In this document: one piece after another, positions 23,854 through 32,622 of the stretch | How the letters are laid out: each line of letters starts with the position of its first letter | Numbering within the stretch: the stretch's first letter is position 1 | Source of the DNA: Planctomycetota bacterium | Lineage (GTDB): Bacteria; Planctomycetota; UBA11346 | DNA length: 33,897 nt | Direction of reading: 5' to 3' | Assembly: GCA_027859175.1 (NCBI GenBank) | Contig: JAQIBG010000382.1 | Span: 1 to 33,897, forward strand | Translations under genes and position numbers: made by a program | Notes under the pieces: generated by a model | Told to the model about the DNA's origin: nothing | The model's input: only the letters and a program-made list of their open reading frames with translations | Database searches by the model: none

Positions 23854-25103
23854 GACCGGGCCTGCTCCGGCGCTGGCGCTGGCCCGTGGTGGCCGCCGCG
23901 GTGGCTGCTGGCACCGGGCTTGGGCTCGGCATCCTCGGCGGTTTGCCGGCTACCAGCCTATGTGCTGCCGCCACCGCCGCTGGAATCGCCGGCTTAGCCC
24001 TGGTGCCGAGTCGACACACCGGCCCGGCCTCTGGTTCGCGCCGTGCCACCGCGCCCCAGTTGAACACTCACCATGGCCGTTTACGTGAAGACATGGCGAT
24101 TCTGCAGGCGGCCTACGAGCTCCAGAACAGCGTGTTCGAAGTGTCGTCTGAGTTGGTCAGCTGCGTAGATGAAGCCGATGCTCGGGCGCGTTTCGCCGCA
24201 GCCCTGCGCACCTGGTGGCGTTGCGAGGGTGTCGACCTGTTCGTGTGGGAGCGCGGCGCCTGGCGCAGCCTGGGTGGCGACGCGCTGGGCGAGGAGCCGA
24301 TGCTCACCGGCCCGGTGCAGCTGCCCGGCGAAGGCAGCGGCGACTTGGTTCTCGACTTGAGCCCAGCGGTAGACGGCCAAGCCGCGGTGGTGCTGCGCGG
24401 TGCCACCGCCCAACCCTCGCTCGAAGGCCGCAGCCAATCTGACCAACGTTACGTAGCCGAAGTGCTGCGTGGTCAACTCGCGCTGTCACTGCGCCGCGTG
24501 ATCCTATTCCAAAACCTGCAAGACCTCGGCCGCACCGACCCCCTCACCGGCTGTCATCGCCGCTGGTACGGCCTCGAACGCCTGAGCGAACAGGTTGAGC
24601 GCGGCTTGGTGCTGGCAGTAGCGATGGTCGACATCGATTTCTTCAAGCTAGTTAACGACACCCACGGCCATGGCGCCGGCGACGAAGTCTTACGCGCCGT
24701 TGGCCGCTGCCTGGTGGGGCATCTGCGCACCGGCGACCTGGTCAGCCGCTGGGGTGGCGAAGAGTTCGTCATCGTGCTACCCAATACCAGCGCCACTGCG
24801 GCATTCGCCGTGGCCGAGCGCTTGCGCCAGCGCGTTGCATCGCTCGGCGACCTGCCGGCCTCGGTCACGGTCTCCATCGGCGTTGCCGCCTGCCGCATGG
24901 ATGAAACCGCCGCCGAATTGCTCGAACGCGCTGATGCCAGCATGTATCAGGCCAAGGAGTCCGGCCGCAACCGGGTCATTTTAGCCACCGGCGACGACAA
25001 CCTCGAGGCCGGTGCCAGCGGCACCTTTGTGCGGACCACCCAGCGCGCCGATCGATCTGAAGGGGATATGCAACGGTCAGGATTATTCCGAGCTCCCGAT
25101 TAA
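23850..25103 (+). CDS. Membrane GGDEF diguanylate cyclase with intact I-site
   Basis: A 417-residue cyclic di-GMP synthase. ATG 23850 sits in an ATGA overlap with the preceding cyclase and has GGAGG 5 bp upstream. A longer frame from 23805 is rejected because it would extend 45 bp inside the other gene. Two hydrophobic helices (~11-55) precede a GAF-like region (~80-200) and the GGDEF domain (~245-395), with DIDFFKLVNDTHGHGAGD. The inhibitory site R293-T-G-D296 is followed by LVSRW and the active loop GGEEF at 302-306. It should therefore show product inhibition, unlike its neighbour. The two proteins share layout (membrane helices, GAF-like region, GGDEF) and probably arose by duplication. 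Confidence 0.88.
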   Translation: MRPGLLRRWRWPVVAAAVAAGTGLGLGILGGLPATSLCAAATAAGIAGLALVPSRHTGPASGSRRATAPQLNTHHGRLREDMAILQAAYELQNSVFEVSSELVSCVDEADARARFAAALRTWWRCEGVDLFVWERGAWRSLGGDALGEEPMLTGPVQLPGEGSGDLVLDLSPAVDGQAAVVLRGATAQPSLEGRSQSDQRYVAEVLRGQLALSLRRVILFQNLQDLGRTDPLTGCHRRWYGLERLSEQVERGLVLAVAMVDIDFFKLVNDTHGHGAGDEVLRAVGRCLVGHLRTGDLVSRWGGEEFVIVLPNTSATAAFAVAERLRQRVASLGDLPASVTVSIGVAACRMDETAAELLERADASMYQAKESGRNRVILATGDDNLEAGASGTFVRTTQRADRSEGDMQRSGLFRAPD

Positions 25104-25254
25104 TGCAGGCCTGCTTGGGCAAGGCCAAACTGGTAAGGGGATGGTTGCACCGTGCGCTGGCGGCCTTAGTATACGAACTGAAAACCCCCCTAGATGCCAA
25201 CAAGGCGACTTGTCACCGCATCAGCCATCCTCTTGATGAGGGAGCCAGCCCCAC
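25104..25254 (+). other. 151-bp leader before the REC-HDOD gene, function unassigned
   Basis: The gap begins with the perfect palindrome GCAGGCCTGC (25105-25114). A later segment, CCTCTTGATGAGGGAG (25230-25245), can pair CCTC with the GAGG of the presumed ribosome site, a weak hint of translational control. I tested by eye for a cyclic-di-GMP riboswitch because the flanking genes concern that messenger. The conserved riboswitch blocks are not recognisable. No T-rich terminator is seen. Confidence 0.25.
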
Positions 25255-27012
25255 ATGCCGCATATCTTGGTGATCGATGATATGGCGGTATTCCGCAAGC
25301 CCGTCGCCCAGGCTCTTAGTGAAGCTGGCATGAGCGTCGCGACTGCTGTTGATGGCCTCGACGCTTTAGAAAAAGTCGAGGAACAAAAGCCCGACCTGAT
25401 TCTGTGCGACATGGCCATGCCTAACATGGATGGCAAGACCTTCGTCAAAACGATCAAGCGCTTTAAACATCTGCAAGATATTCCAGTCATCATCTTCACC
25501 GCGCTAGCCTCGCGCGAGACCGTGATGGAATTGTTAAAGCTTGGGATCAAGGATTACGTCCTCAAATCTAACCTGCACCTGCCGAGCTTGGTCGACAAAA
25601 TTCAGCGCATGTTTGATCCGGCCCGCGACACCACCGACCGCAAGCCGCTGCCGTCTTCCGGCGAGATGCCCGCGCTGCGCCGGATCAAAGTGCTCGGCGT
25701 GAACGAATCCCAACTCAAATCCCACGAGATGGCAATGGACATGGCGGCCGTCGAGGCCGCGTGCGAAGCCGAGAAGGGCTTGATCGAGCAGTTCTCGCCA
25801 GCCATCGCCATGCTGGCTCGCTTGCTCACCGATCCGAGTGTCGACATCGAGCAAATTGTTGAAGTCATCCAAACCGATCATCACCTCGCGCTGAAAGTGG
25901 TGCGGATTGCCAACTCTGCCGCCTACACCCGCGGTGGCCGCATGGTGACCGGGCTCAAAGAAGGCGTGATGCGGATTGGCACTGGTAAGATTGGCGAAGC
26001 TCTGCGCAGCCTTGGCGTGGTTGATCACTTCTTGCGCCGCGACCCGCTCGCCATGGTTGACGCCGGCATGTTCTGGGAACACAGCGTGGCAGTTGGCCTG
26101 CTGGCCTGCGAGTTTGCCAATCTGCTGAAAATACCAGACGCCGAAATTTTCTTTACCTCCGGCATTCTGCACGACATCGGCAAATTGGTGTTATTCCACC
26201 GTGAGTGGTCGCGCTATGGCTATGTGTTTGACCGCAGCGATACCCTCAAGGTGCCGGTCAATCTGCTTGAACGCTATACGATGCCCTGTGGCCATGGCGC
26301 CGCCATCAACAGCCTGCTCAGCAATTGGGGCTACGGTGACCAAGTCGTCTCGATGATTGCGCATCATCACGACAATCTTCAAGAATTGTCGGAGTTGCCA
26401 ACCAAAGACGCGCGCAATGCTGCTATCTTAGCTTTGTCCAACCACTTGGCGCACGCGCTCTTGATCGGTTACAGCTACAACGAGTTCCTGTACCCCTTGC
26501 AGGATTGGTACGATTTCCTGGGCATCGATAACGCCCACGCGGCGCCAATCATCAAACGCGTGCCAGCCCAAGCCTTAGACATCAAGTTGGCCCTGTTGAG
26601 CCAGCTCCATGCGCAAGATTGGGATCAGTACGACGAGACGGTGCGCAAACAGATTGAGGGCCAAGTTGTACCGCTTGTAGTGAGCCTGTTCGGCGAAGCC
26701 GATCCTTTCGCTATGTTCTGCCAGCGCTTGCACCCTTACCACGGCGACAAAACCCCCAATTGCGCCATCGTGCATGTTGAAGATTCAGACCGGCTCGAAG
26801 AGCAGTTAGCCGAATTGCAGCATCTGGAGCAAAAACACGGTGTCAGTCAATTGCCAACCATCTTATTGACGCCAGCCGCGAGCCTGTCAGTGCACGAAAC
26901 TTTTCTCAATGGGCGCACTACCTTAGTCAATCGCACCCCGGTGGCGACCGAGACCCTGGTCTCGCTGCTGAACATTGCGCTGAAACGCAAGCGCGCGGGA
27001 AGCCATGGATGA
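25255..27012 (+). CDS. Response regulator with HDOD domain and C-terminal pseudo-receiver
   Basis: A 585-residue cytoplasmic signalling protein. The N-terminal receiver (1-122) has D8/D9, phosphoacceptor D52 (ILCDMAMPNMDG), Thr in FTALAS and Lys in YVLKSN. Residues ~175-390 form an HDOD domain (helical, HD-related), with the core ANSAAYTRGG and an HD dyad at H306-D307 (LHDIGK). HDOD domains generally act by protein binding rather than hydrolysis. Residues ~500-585 (AIVHVEDSD, LPTILLTPA, RTTLVNRTPV) look like a truncated, non-phosphorylatable receiver (inference). GGGAG lies about 10 bp before the start. The gene overlaps the following kinase by 4 bp (ATGA), making that kinase its likely phosphodonor. 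HDOD proteins often feed into motility, cyclic-di-GMP or stress control. Confidence 0.9.
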   Translation: MPHILVIDDMAVFRKPVAQALSEAGMSVATAVDGLDALEKVEEQKPDLILCDMAMPNMDGKTFVKTIKRFKHLQDIPVIIFTALASRETVMELLKLGIKDYVLKSNLHLPSLVDKIQRMFDPARDTTDRKPLPSSGEMPALRRIKVLGVNESQLKSHEMAMDMAAVEAACEAEKGLIEQFSPAIAMLARLLTDPSVDIEQIVEVIQTDHHLALKVVRIANSAAYTRGGRMVTGLKEGVMRIGTGKIGEALRSLGVVDHFLRRDPLAMVDAGMFWEHSVAVGLLACEFANLLKIPDAEIFFTSGILHDIGKLVLFHREWSRYGYVFDRSDTLKVPVNLLERYTMPCGHGAAINSLLSNWGYGDQVVSMIAHHHDNLQELSELPTKDARNAAILALSNHLAHALLIGYSYNEFLYPLQDWYDFLGIDNAHAAPIIKRVPAQALDIKLALLSQLHAQDWDQYDETVRKQIEGQVVPLVVSLFGEADPFAMFCQRLHPYHGDKTPNCAIVHVEDSDRLEEQLAELQHLEQKHGVSQLPTILLTPAASLSVHETFLNGRTTLVNRTPVATETLVSLLNIALKRKRAGSHG

Positions 27013-28130
27013 GCGACACAGAGCATCAATGTTGGTGTGATGACCTGCCGGTTGGCTTGATGGAAGTAGATGCCTCCGGAATCGCGCAACGGGTCAACCC
27101 ACGCTGTTGCGTGACGCTGTTGCGCAGCGAACACGATCTCCAGATGCAGCCCTGGTACGACTTTGTGGTACCCGAGCAACGCGGCGGAGCCCAAGAGCGC
27201 TGGAATAGATTGCGTAGCAGTGGCATCGGCTTTCATTGGCGCTGTGGTTTTTTGACCGGTAAGGGCGACTCGGTGTCGGTATTATTGCAAGCTGCGCCGG
27301 CCTGCGTTGGTTCACCCGTGGTGCTAACCTTGAGTGATTTGCGCGAGGTCGAGCAAGATTTGGAGCACGAACGCGCGGCTACCCACCTGGCCGAAGCGCG
27401 CATGGCGCTCGATCAGGTGCTCACCGTCCTTGGCCATGAAATGCGAACCCCACTTGCTGGGATTCGAGCGATGGTAGAGGCCGGGCGCATGCTGCTGGGC
27501 GCAGACGGCCGTGAAGTCATCGATCAGATTCTGGCAGACACCGTGCGCATGAGCGAAGTGGTCGATAATTTGCTCGAACTGAGCCGGTTGCAAAGCGGCG
27601 AGGTGCAATGGGCCTGGCAGGAGCTGGACCTTGACGAGCTCTTGTCGGAATGTTGCCTGCGGCACGAGGCCCTCGCCGCACGCACGCAAACCGCGCTGCA
27701 ATGTGACAAGCTTGCGGCCGGAACTATTCGTGGCGACCGTGCGGCGCTGTGCCAGCTATTTGATAATCTGGTCGCCAATGCGATCAGTCACGCTGAAGCG
27801 AGCTACGTGAAGGTGCATGCGCGCCGTGATGGTGCACGAGTGCTGATCGATGTGAGGGATAATGGGCGCGGCATGGTGCCGGAGGTAGTCCAAAGCTTAG
27901 GGCAGGCCTTTGCGCTCAACGCCGGTCTGCTCAATGAGCAACAAATCGCTGGCACGGGCCTCGGCTTGGTGCTGGTTAAAGAGATGGCGGCGGTGCATGG
28001 CGGGCATGTGGCCGTGCGTAGCAAGCTTGGCTTCGGAACTACGTTCCAGATTGTCTTGGATGCCACACGTGACGGCCCGTCACCGCGTGACCGCAGTGCG
28101 GTGGTGCACGAGGGTATTGAATCCGTTTAG
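27009..28130 (+). CDS. Soluble PAS sensor histidine kinase, partner of the REC-HDOD protein
   Basis: A 373-residue cytoplasmic kinase. An N-terminal PAS-like domain (~8-115; PVGLMEVDASGIAQRVN) leads through a helix to HisKA with H143 in VLGHEMRTPLAG. The HATPase_c domain has DNLVANAISHA, DVRDNGRGM and GTGLGLVLVKE, and HGGHVAVRSKLGFGTTF at the end. All catalytic boxes appear intact. There is no membrane segment, so the signal is intracellular or relayed. ATG 27009 overlaps the stop of the REC-HDOD gene (ATGA), a layout that ties the two as a sensor-regulator pair. A strong hairpin terminator follows 41 bp after the stop. Confidence 0.9.
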   Translation: MSDTEHQCWCDDLPVGLMEVDASGIAQRVNPRCCVTLLRSEHDLQMQPWYDFVVPEQRGGAQERWNRLRSSGIGFHWRCGFLTGKGDSVSVLLQAAPACVGSPVVLTLSDLREVEQDLEHERAATHLAEARMALDQVLTVLGHEMRTPLAGIRAMVEAGRMLLGADGREVIDQILADTVRMSEVVDNLLELSRLQSGEVQWAWQELDLDELLSECCLRHEALAARTQTALQCDKLAAGTIRGDRAALCQLFDNLVANAISHAEASYVKVHARRDGARVLIDVRDNGRGMVPEVVQSLGQAFALNAGLLNEQQIAGTGLGLVLVKEMAAVHGGHVAVRSKLGFGTTFQIVLDATRDGPSPRDRSAVVHEGIESV

Positions 28131-28170
28131 GATCCAAGATGGCAGAGCGCTGCCGATTTTTTGCCAATTA

Positions 28171-28205
28171 AAAAGCCCCTGACGTCGTACGACACCAGGG
28201 GCTTT
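28171..28205. terminator. Hairpin terminator, probably bidirectional
   Basis: AAAGCCCCTG (28172-28181) pairs perfectly with CAGGGGCTTT (28196-28205), a 10-bp stem. The 14-nt loop contains the self-complementary GTCGTACGAC (28184-28193). Read on the minus strand the stem is followed by TTTTTAATT, a good intrinsic terminator for the dikinase gene. On the plus strand it is followed by GATTT, weaker but usable for the kinase gene. Confidence 0.85.
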
Positions 28206-28225
28206 GATTTATCAGCTCAGGCTGA

Positions 28226-31108
28226 TCACTTCTTAGCAGCAGCCTTCTTCTTGGCGGCCGTCTTCTTCTTGGCGGCAGCCTTCTTCTTGGCCGGAGCGCT
28301 ACCGTTGACCAGCGCAGCCTTGGCCGCAGCCAAACGCGCAACCGGCACGCGGAACGGCGAGCAGCTGACGTAGGTGAGGCCAACGCGATGGCAGAAGTCG
28401 ATCGACGAGGGGTCGCCACCGTGCTCACCGCAGATACCGAGCTTCATGTCGGGCTTGACGCTGCGGCCCTTGTCGGCACCCATTTGGACCAACTGACCAA
28501 CGCCGCTCTGGTCGAGGCTGGCGAAGGGGTTGGACTTGACGATCGCCACATCAGGACGCTCGTAGTAGGGCAGGAAGCCACCGGCGTCGTCACGCGACAT
28601 GCCCAAAGTAGTCTGGGTCAGGTCGTTGGTGCCGAAGCTGAAGAACTGAGCATGCTTGGCAACCTGATCGGCGGTCAGCGCGGCGCGCGGAATTTCGATC
28701 ATGGTACCAACCAGGTACTTCAGGGTCTTCTTGGCTGCCTTGAATTCTTCCTTGGCAACGCGATGCACCACCTCGAGCTGGAGCTCGAGCTCGCGATCGA
28801 AGCTGACCAGCGGAATCATGATCTCGGGCACCGGGGCCTTCTTGGCCTTCTTGGCAACCGAGAGCGCAGCGCGGAAGATCGCGCGTGCCTGCATCTCAGT
28901 GATCTCGGGGTACACCACACCGAGGCGGCAGCCACGGTGACCGAGCATCGGGTTCGATTCGTGCAGGCCGGCGCAAATGCTTTCAACCTGCTCGTACTTC
29001 ATGCCGAGCTTCTTGGCGAGGTTGCTCTTGAGATCCTTGCTGTTGGGCAGGAACTCATGCAGCGGCGGGTCGAGCAGGCGCACGGTAACCGGGCGGCCCT
29101 GCATCGCGGTGAACAGACCCTCGAAGTCCTTCTGCTGGATCGGCAGAAGCTTCTTGAGCGCGCCGGTGAAATGATCGATAGCCGGCTTGTACTCGTTACC
29201 AAGCAAAGTGGCATCGTCAGGACGCTCGGCGAGCTTGTCCTTATACTCGGCGTATTCGCCAGCGAACATAATCAACTCACGGATGTGGTCGATACGGTCG
29301 CCTTCGAAGAACATGTGTTCGGTACGGCACAGGCCGATGCCTTCGGCGCCGAAGGCAACCGCGTTGGTGGCCTGGTCGGGCTGGTCGGCGTTGGTGCGGA
29401 TGCCAAGGGTGCGGTACTTGTCGGCCAGCTTCATCACGAAGTCGTACGACTTGAACAGATCGCTCTCGCTGGGCTTGAGCTTGCCGTCGATGAGCACCTG
29501 AATCAGTTCAGACGGGGCGGTATCGATGCGGCCAGCCAGCACTTCGCCGGTTGAACCGTTAATCGAGACTGCTTCGCCTTCCTTGATGCTGTGGCCCTTG
29601 CAGCTGAGCACGCCCTTATCGTAGTCGATTTCGAGCTCACCAGCACCGGCGACACAAACCTTACCCATCTGACGCGCGACCACGGCCGCGTGCGAGGACA
29701 CACCACCCTTGGCGGTGAGGATACCAGCAGCGGCGATCATGCCGCGCAGGTCTTCCGGGCTGGTTTCGATACGAGCCAACACCACTGGGCCATGAGCGGC
29801 CCACTTTTCAGCCTTCTCAGCCGAGAAGCACAGGGTGCCCGAGGCGGCGCCAGGACCAGCCGGCAGGCCGGTGGTGAGCACCAAGCCCTTCTTCTGCGCA
29901 GCGGCGTAGGCCTTGCGGTCGAAGATCGGGGCCAGCAGCTGTTCGATCGCTTCCGGATCAGCCGAACGGATGGCGTGCTCAGGCGTCATCAGCTTCTGCT
30001 TCACCATATCGTGAGCGATCTTGACGTAGGCCTGAGCGGTGCGCTTGCCGTTACGGGTTTGCAGCAGCCACAGGCGGCGCTTCTCGATGGTGAATTCGAA
30101 GTCTTGGACGTCGCCGAATTCCTTCTCGAGGTTCTTACGAACGGCTTCCAGCTCTTTGTAGGTCTTATTCCATTCCTTGATCTTCTGCATCTCTTGCACC
30201 TTCTGGGGGGTGCGGATGCCAGCCACCACGTCTTCGCCCTGAGCGTTAACGAGGTACTCGCCGTAGAAGATGTTTTCGCCAGTGGCGGGGTCGCGGGTGA
30301 ACGCCACGCCGGTACCACTGTCTTCGCCCATGTTACCGAACACCATGGCCTGCACGTTGCAGGCTGTGCCCCACTCAGCGGGGATCTTGTACTTGGCGCG
30401 GTAGATGATGGCGCGGTCGTTCATCCAGCTGCCGAACACGGCGCCAACGGCACCCCACAGCTGCTGCATCGGGTCTTGCGGGAAGGCCTTCTTGGTGAAC
30501 TTCTTGATCAGCTTGACGTAGCCGGCAACCACTTCACGCAGGCCGTCTTCGGTCAGGTCGACGTCGTCTTCAACGCCGTTCTTTTCCTTCACTTCTTCGA
30601 GCACGTGCTCAAAGGGGTCGGGATCGTTCTCGTTCTTCTTCTGAACGCCCATCACCACGTCGCCGTACATCTGGATGAAGCGGCGGTAGCAGTCGAAGGC
30701 AAAGCGACCGTCACCGGTCAGCGCCTTGAGGCCTTCAACGGTCTCGTCGTTGAGACCCAGGTTGAGGATGGTGTCCATCATGCCCGGCATCGACTCACGG
30801 GCACCCGAGCGGACGGCCATGAGGAGCGGGTTCTTTTTGTCGCCGAACTTCTTGCCGGTGATCTTCTCGACCTTCTTGACTGCAGCGGCCACCTGGGCGT
30901 CGAGCCCGGCAGGGAACTTGCGGCCACCGTCGTAGAACTCGGTGCAGACTTCGGTGGTGACGGTGAAGCCGGGGGGCACGTTGAAACCGCGGCTGCACAT
31001 CTCGCCGAGGTTCGCGCCCTTGCCACCGAGAAGGGGCTTGAGCTTAATGGTGCCGTCGGCCTTGCCGCCGCCGAAAGAGTAGACGTATTTGGGAGCCTTC
31101 TTGGCCAT
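28226..31108 (-). CDS. ppdK: Pyruvate, phosphate dikinase with Lys/Ala-rich C-terminal tail
   Basis: A 960-residue enzyme interconverting pyruvate, ATP and phosphate with phosphoenolpyruvate, AMP and pyrophosphate, in gluconeogenesis or PPi-based glycolysis. The ATP-grasp domain starts with [12 protein letters not shown]. The phosphohistidine domain carries H473 in [16 protein letters not shown]. The C-terminal PEP/pyruvate barrel has [11 protein letters not shown] and C893 in [15 protein letters not shown] 31108 ([10 protein letters not shown]) is chosen; an upstream in-frame start at 31192 adds 28 residues unlike the family. AGGA lies 10 bp before it. Length exceeds the usual ~880-900. Part of the excess is the tail after residue ~930 ([18 protein letters not shown]), resembling histone-H1-like basic tails. 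It ends at the terminator 20 bp downstream. The 180-bp gap upstream, back to the polymerase-family gene, holds only weak -35-like boxes. Confidence 0.97.
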   Translation of the reverse strand: MAKKAPKYVYSFGGGKADGTIKLKPLLGGKGANLGEMCSRGFNVPPGFTVTTEVCTEFYDGGRKFPAGLDAQVAAAVKKVEKITGKKFGDKKNPLLMAVRSGARESMPGMMDTILNLGLNDETVEGLKALTGDGRFAFDCYRRFIQMYGDVVMGVQKKNENDPDPFEHVLEEVKEKNGVEDDVDLTEDGLREVVAGYVKLIKKFTKKAFPQDPMQQLWGAVGAVFGSWMNDRAIIYRAKYKIPAEWGTACNVQAMVFGNMGEDSGTGVAFTRDPATGENIFYGEYLVNAQGEDVVAGIRTPQKVQEMQKIKEWNKTYKELEAVRKNLEKEFGDVQDFEFTIEKRRLWLLQTRNGKRTAQAYVKIAHDMVKQKLMTPEHAIRSADPEAIEQLLAPIFDRKAYAAAQKKGLVLTTGLPAGPGAASGTLCFSAEKAEKWAAHGPVVLARIETSPEDLRGMIAAAGILTAKGGVSSHAAVVARQMGKVCVAGAGELEIDYDKGVLSCKGHSIKEGEAVSINGSTGEVLAGRIDTAPSELIQVLIDGKLKPSESDLFKSYDFVMKLADKYRTLGIRTNADQPDQATNAVAFGAEGIGLCRTEHMFFEGDRIDHIRELIMFAGEYAEYKDKLAERPDDATLLGNEYKPAIDHFTGALKKLLPIQQKDFEGLFTAMQGRPVTVRLLDPPLHEFLPNSKDLKSNLAKKLGMKYEQVESICAGLHESNPMLGHRGCRLGVVYPEITEMQARAIFRAALSVAKKAKKAPVPEIMIPLVSFDRELELQLEVVHRVAKEEFKAAKKTLKYLVGTMIEIPRAALTADQVAKHAQFFSFGTNDLTQTTLGMSRDDAGGFLPYYERPDVAIVKSNPFASLDQSGVGQLVQMGADKGRSVKPDMKLGICGEHGGDPSSIDFCHRVGLTYVSCSPFRVPVARLAAAKAALVNGSAPAKKKAAAKKKTAAKKKAAAKK

Positions 31109-31288
31109 GTTTCTTGGTCCTCGATCGCGGAGAGGAAGGTTTGCGGAAGCATCTAGGCACGCCTGACCCGAGATGGTATCAGATCGTGTCAAAAGGCTCA
31201 GCAGGCTAGGTGCGCTTTGTGAGCGGTCAACGTCTGCTAAGCAGCGAACGCTCTTCGGCCCCGATACAGAGGCTAGGGAAGCTCGGTT

Positions 31289-32482
31289 TTAAAGCCCGGC
31301 GAGGGCCACGGCGTGTTCCTTGGCCGTGGAAAAATCGCTGATTTCTCCAGCTAATTGCGCTTTCCAGAGCGCAGCGAGGATCTCGCCAAGCTGGGGCCCG
31401 GGCGCAACGCCTAGCGCGATGAGATCCGCCCCCGTCAGATAGGGCTGCGGGCGATGAGCGCTCAAATGGGTGAATTCAGCGTGAAGATTGGCCGCTTGCG
31501 GCCAATCTTCACGGTTGACCAACAGCGGCATCAGGCTCGCGGCCGCAGGTGCTAACAGCTTCGCTCTGCGCTCAGCCAGGCTGCTATCCCAGGTAGCGGG
31601 ATGCTGGTGGCAGACCAACCACGGCAGATCGCGACGCCACTCACGGCTGATCGGTTCGGTTTTGAGCCAAGCGGCCAGGGCCTCGGGCTCGGTAGCGGCC
31701 AGGGTAGCAGCCAAGGCACTCAGACTTGGGCAGTCTGCGGGCAGGTGATCGAGGCTGGGCAGATCTGCAGTAGCCAGGAGTGGCGACAACACCGATCCCA
31801 AACCCAGTTCATTGACGAGGCAAACCCACCGTGAGCGGCACGGATCGCTAACGCCCTTGCGCCATTCTTCCCAGATCCGCTCGCGACTGAGACCTGTGGT
31901 TGCCACGCTGCGCAAGGCCTGCTCGGTGGCGGGTTCAATCGTGAAGCCCAGATGAGCCGCAAAACGCAAACCACGCAGAACCCGTAAGCGGTCTTCTTCT
32001 AGGCGCGCTTTGGGGTCACCAACCACGCGCAAGCACTTGGCCTCGATGTCAGCCAAACCGCCGACATGATCGCGCAGTTGCTTGCGAACCGGGTCGAGCA
32101 CCAAAGCGTTGCAGGTGAAATCGCGGCGCTCAACGTCGACTTCCTCGGTTGCAGTAACCACGCCAGTCGGGCGGCGGCCATCGATATAGGCCTCATCGCT
32201 GCGGAAGGTCGCCACCTCGACCTCGCCGCCTGGCACCAGAACAACCGTCACCCCGAACTGCTTGCCCACCGTTACGCAACGCTCGAACAGGGCTTCCACC
32301 TGGTCGGGACTGGCATCGGTAGCCAGATCGAGATCCGTGATCGGGCGGCCCAAGAGATGATCACGCACGCAGCCCCCAACGAACACCACCACATGGCCGG
32401 CTGCAGTCAGACCAGCGACAACCGGGGCCGCGAGGGCCCAGGGTGGCTGGGAGAAATCTACCTGGAGAGCTTCGCACCGCAT
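31289..32482 (-). CDS. CCA tRNA nucleotidyltransferase / poly(A) polymerase family protein
   Basis: A 397-residue enzyme of the class II nucleotidyltransferase family, which adds CCA to tRNA 3' ends or poly(A) to RNA. The head domain has GGCVRDHLLG (36-45) with the metal-binding pair D50/D52 (ITDLDLAT), then FRSDEAYIDGRRP, VERRDFTCNAL (118-128) for nucleotide selection, and EDRLRVLRGLRFAAHLGF. The C-terminus ends with LTGADLIALGVAPGPQLGEIL, a family trademark. No HD phosphohydrolase signature is seen. ATG 32482 is chosen because it precedes a conserved-looking N-terminus; the in-frame extension to 32602 has no family character. Sequence alone does not separate CCA-adding from poly(A)-adding activity. 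It is divergent from the Ser/Thr kinase gene across 140 bp. Confidence 0.9.
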   Translation of the reverse strand: MRCEALQVDFSQPPWALAAPVVAGLTAAGHVVVFVGGCVRDHLLGRPITDLDLATDASPDQVEALFERCVTVGKQFGVTVVLVPGGEVEVATFRSDEAYIDGRRPTGVVTATEEVDVERRDFTCNALVLDPVRKQLRDHVGGLADIEAKCLRVVGDPKARLEEDRLRVLRGLRFAAHLGFTIEPATEQALRSVATTGLSRERIWEEWRKGVSDPCRSRWVCLVNELGLGSVLSPLLATADLPSLDHLPADCPSLSALAATLAATEPEALAAWLKTEPISREWRRDLPWLVCHQHPATWDSSLAERRAKLLAPAAASLMPLLVNREDWPQAANLHAEFTHLSAHRPQPYLTGADLIALGVAPGPQLGEILAALWKAQLAGEISDFSTAKEHAVALAGL

Positions 32483-32622
32483 GAACCAGCAGCAGAGCCG
32501 GGGGGGACCGCGAGACAAGATCTGCTTGGCACGGGAGTGGCGTAAACCGGCTTGTGAGCTCGGTCTGGTTTTGATGGGCAAACCACGCCTGATTGATACC
32601 ATTGACGTGCTTCCGGAGCCGT

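Noticed and set aside
25114-25200. Cyclic-di-GMP (GEMM-type) riboswitch suggested by GGGCAAGGCCAAACTGG
   Set aside because: The expected conserved blocks, including ACGCAAAGC, are not present, and the stems do not fit by eye.
28388-31156. Two long plus-strand frames (388 and 521 codons) opposite the dikinase gene
   Set aside because: They mirror a highly conserved enzyme gene with biased codons. Their translations are His/Val/Leu-rich without recognisable motifs, so they are shadows.
31109-31288. Promoter of the dikinase gene: minus-strand TTGACA and TTGACC boxes
   Set aside because: Neither has a good TATAAT-like partner at 16-18 bp. The best alternative, TAGCCT, matches poorly, so no promoter is called.
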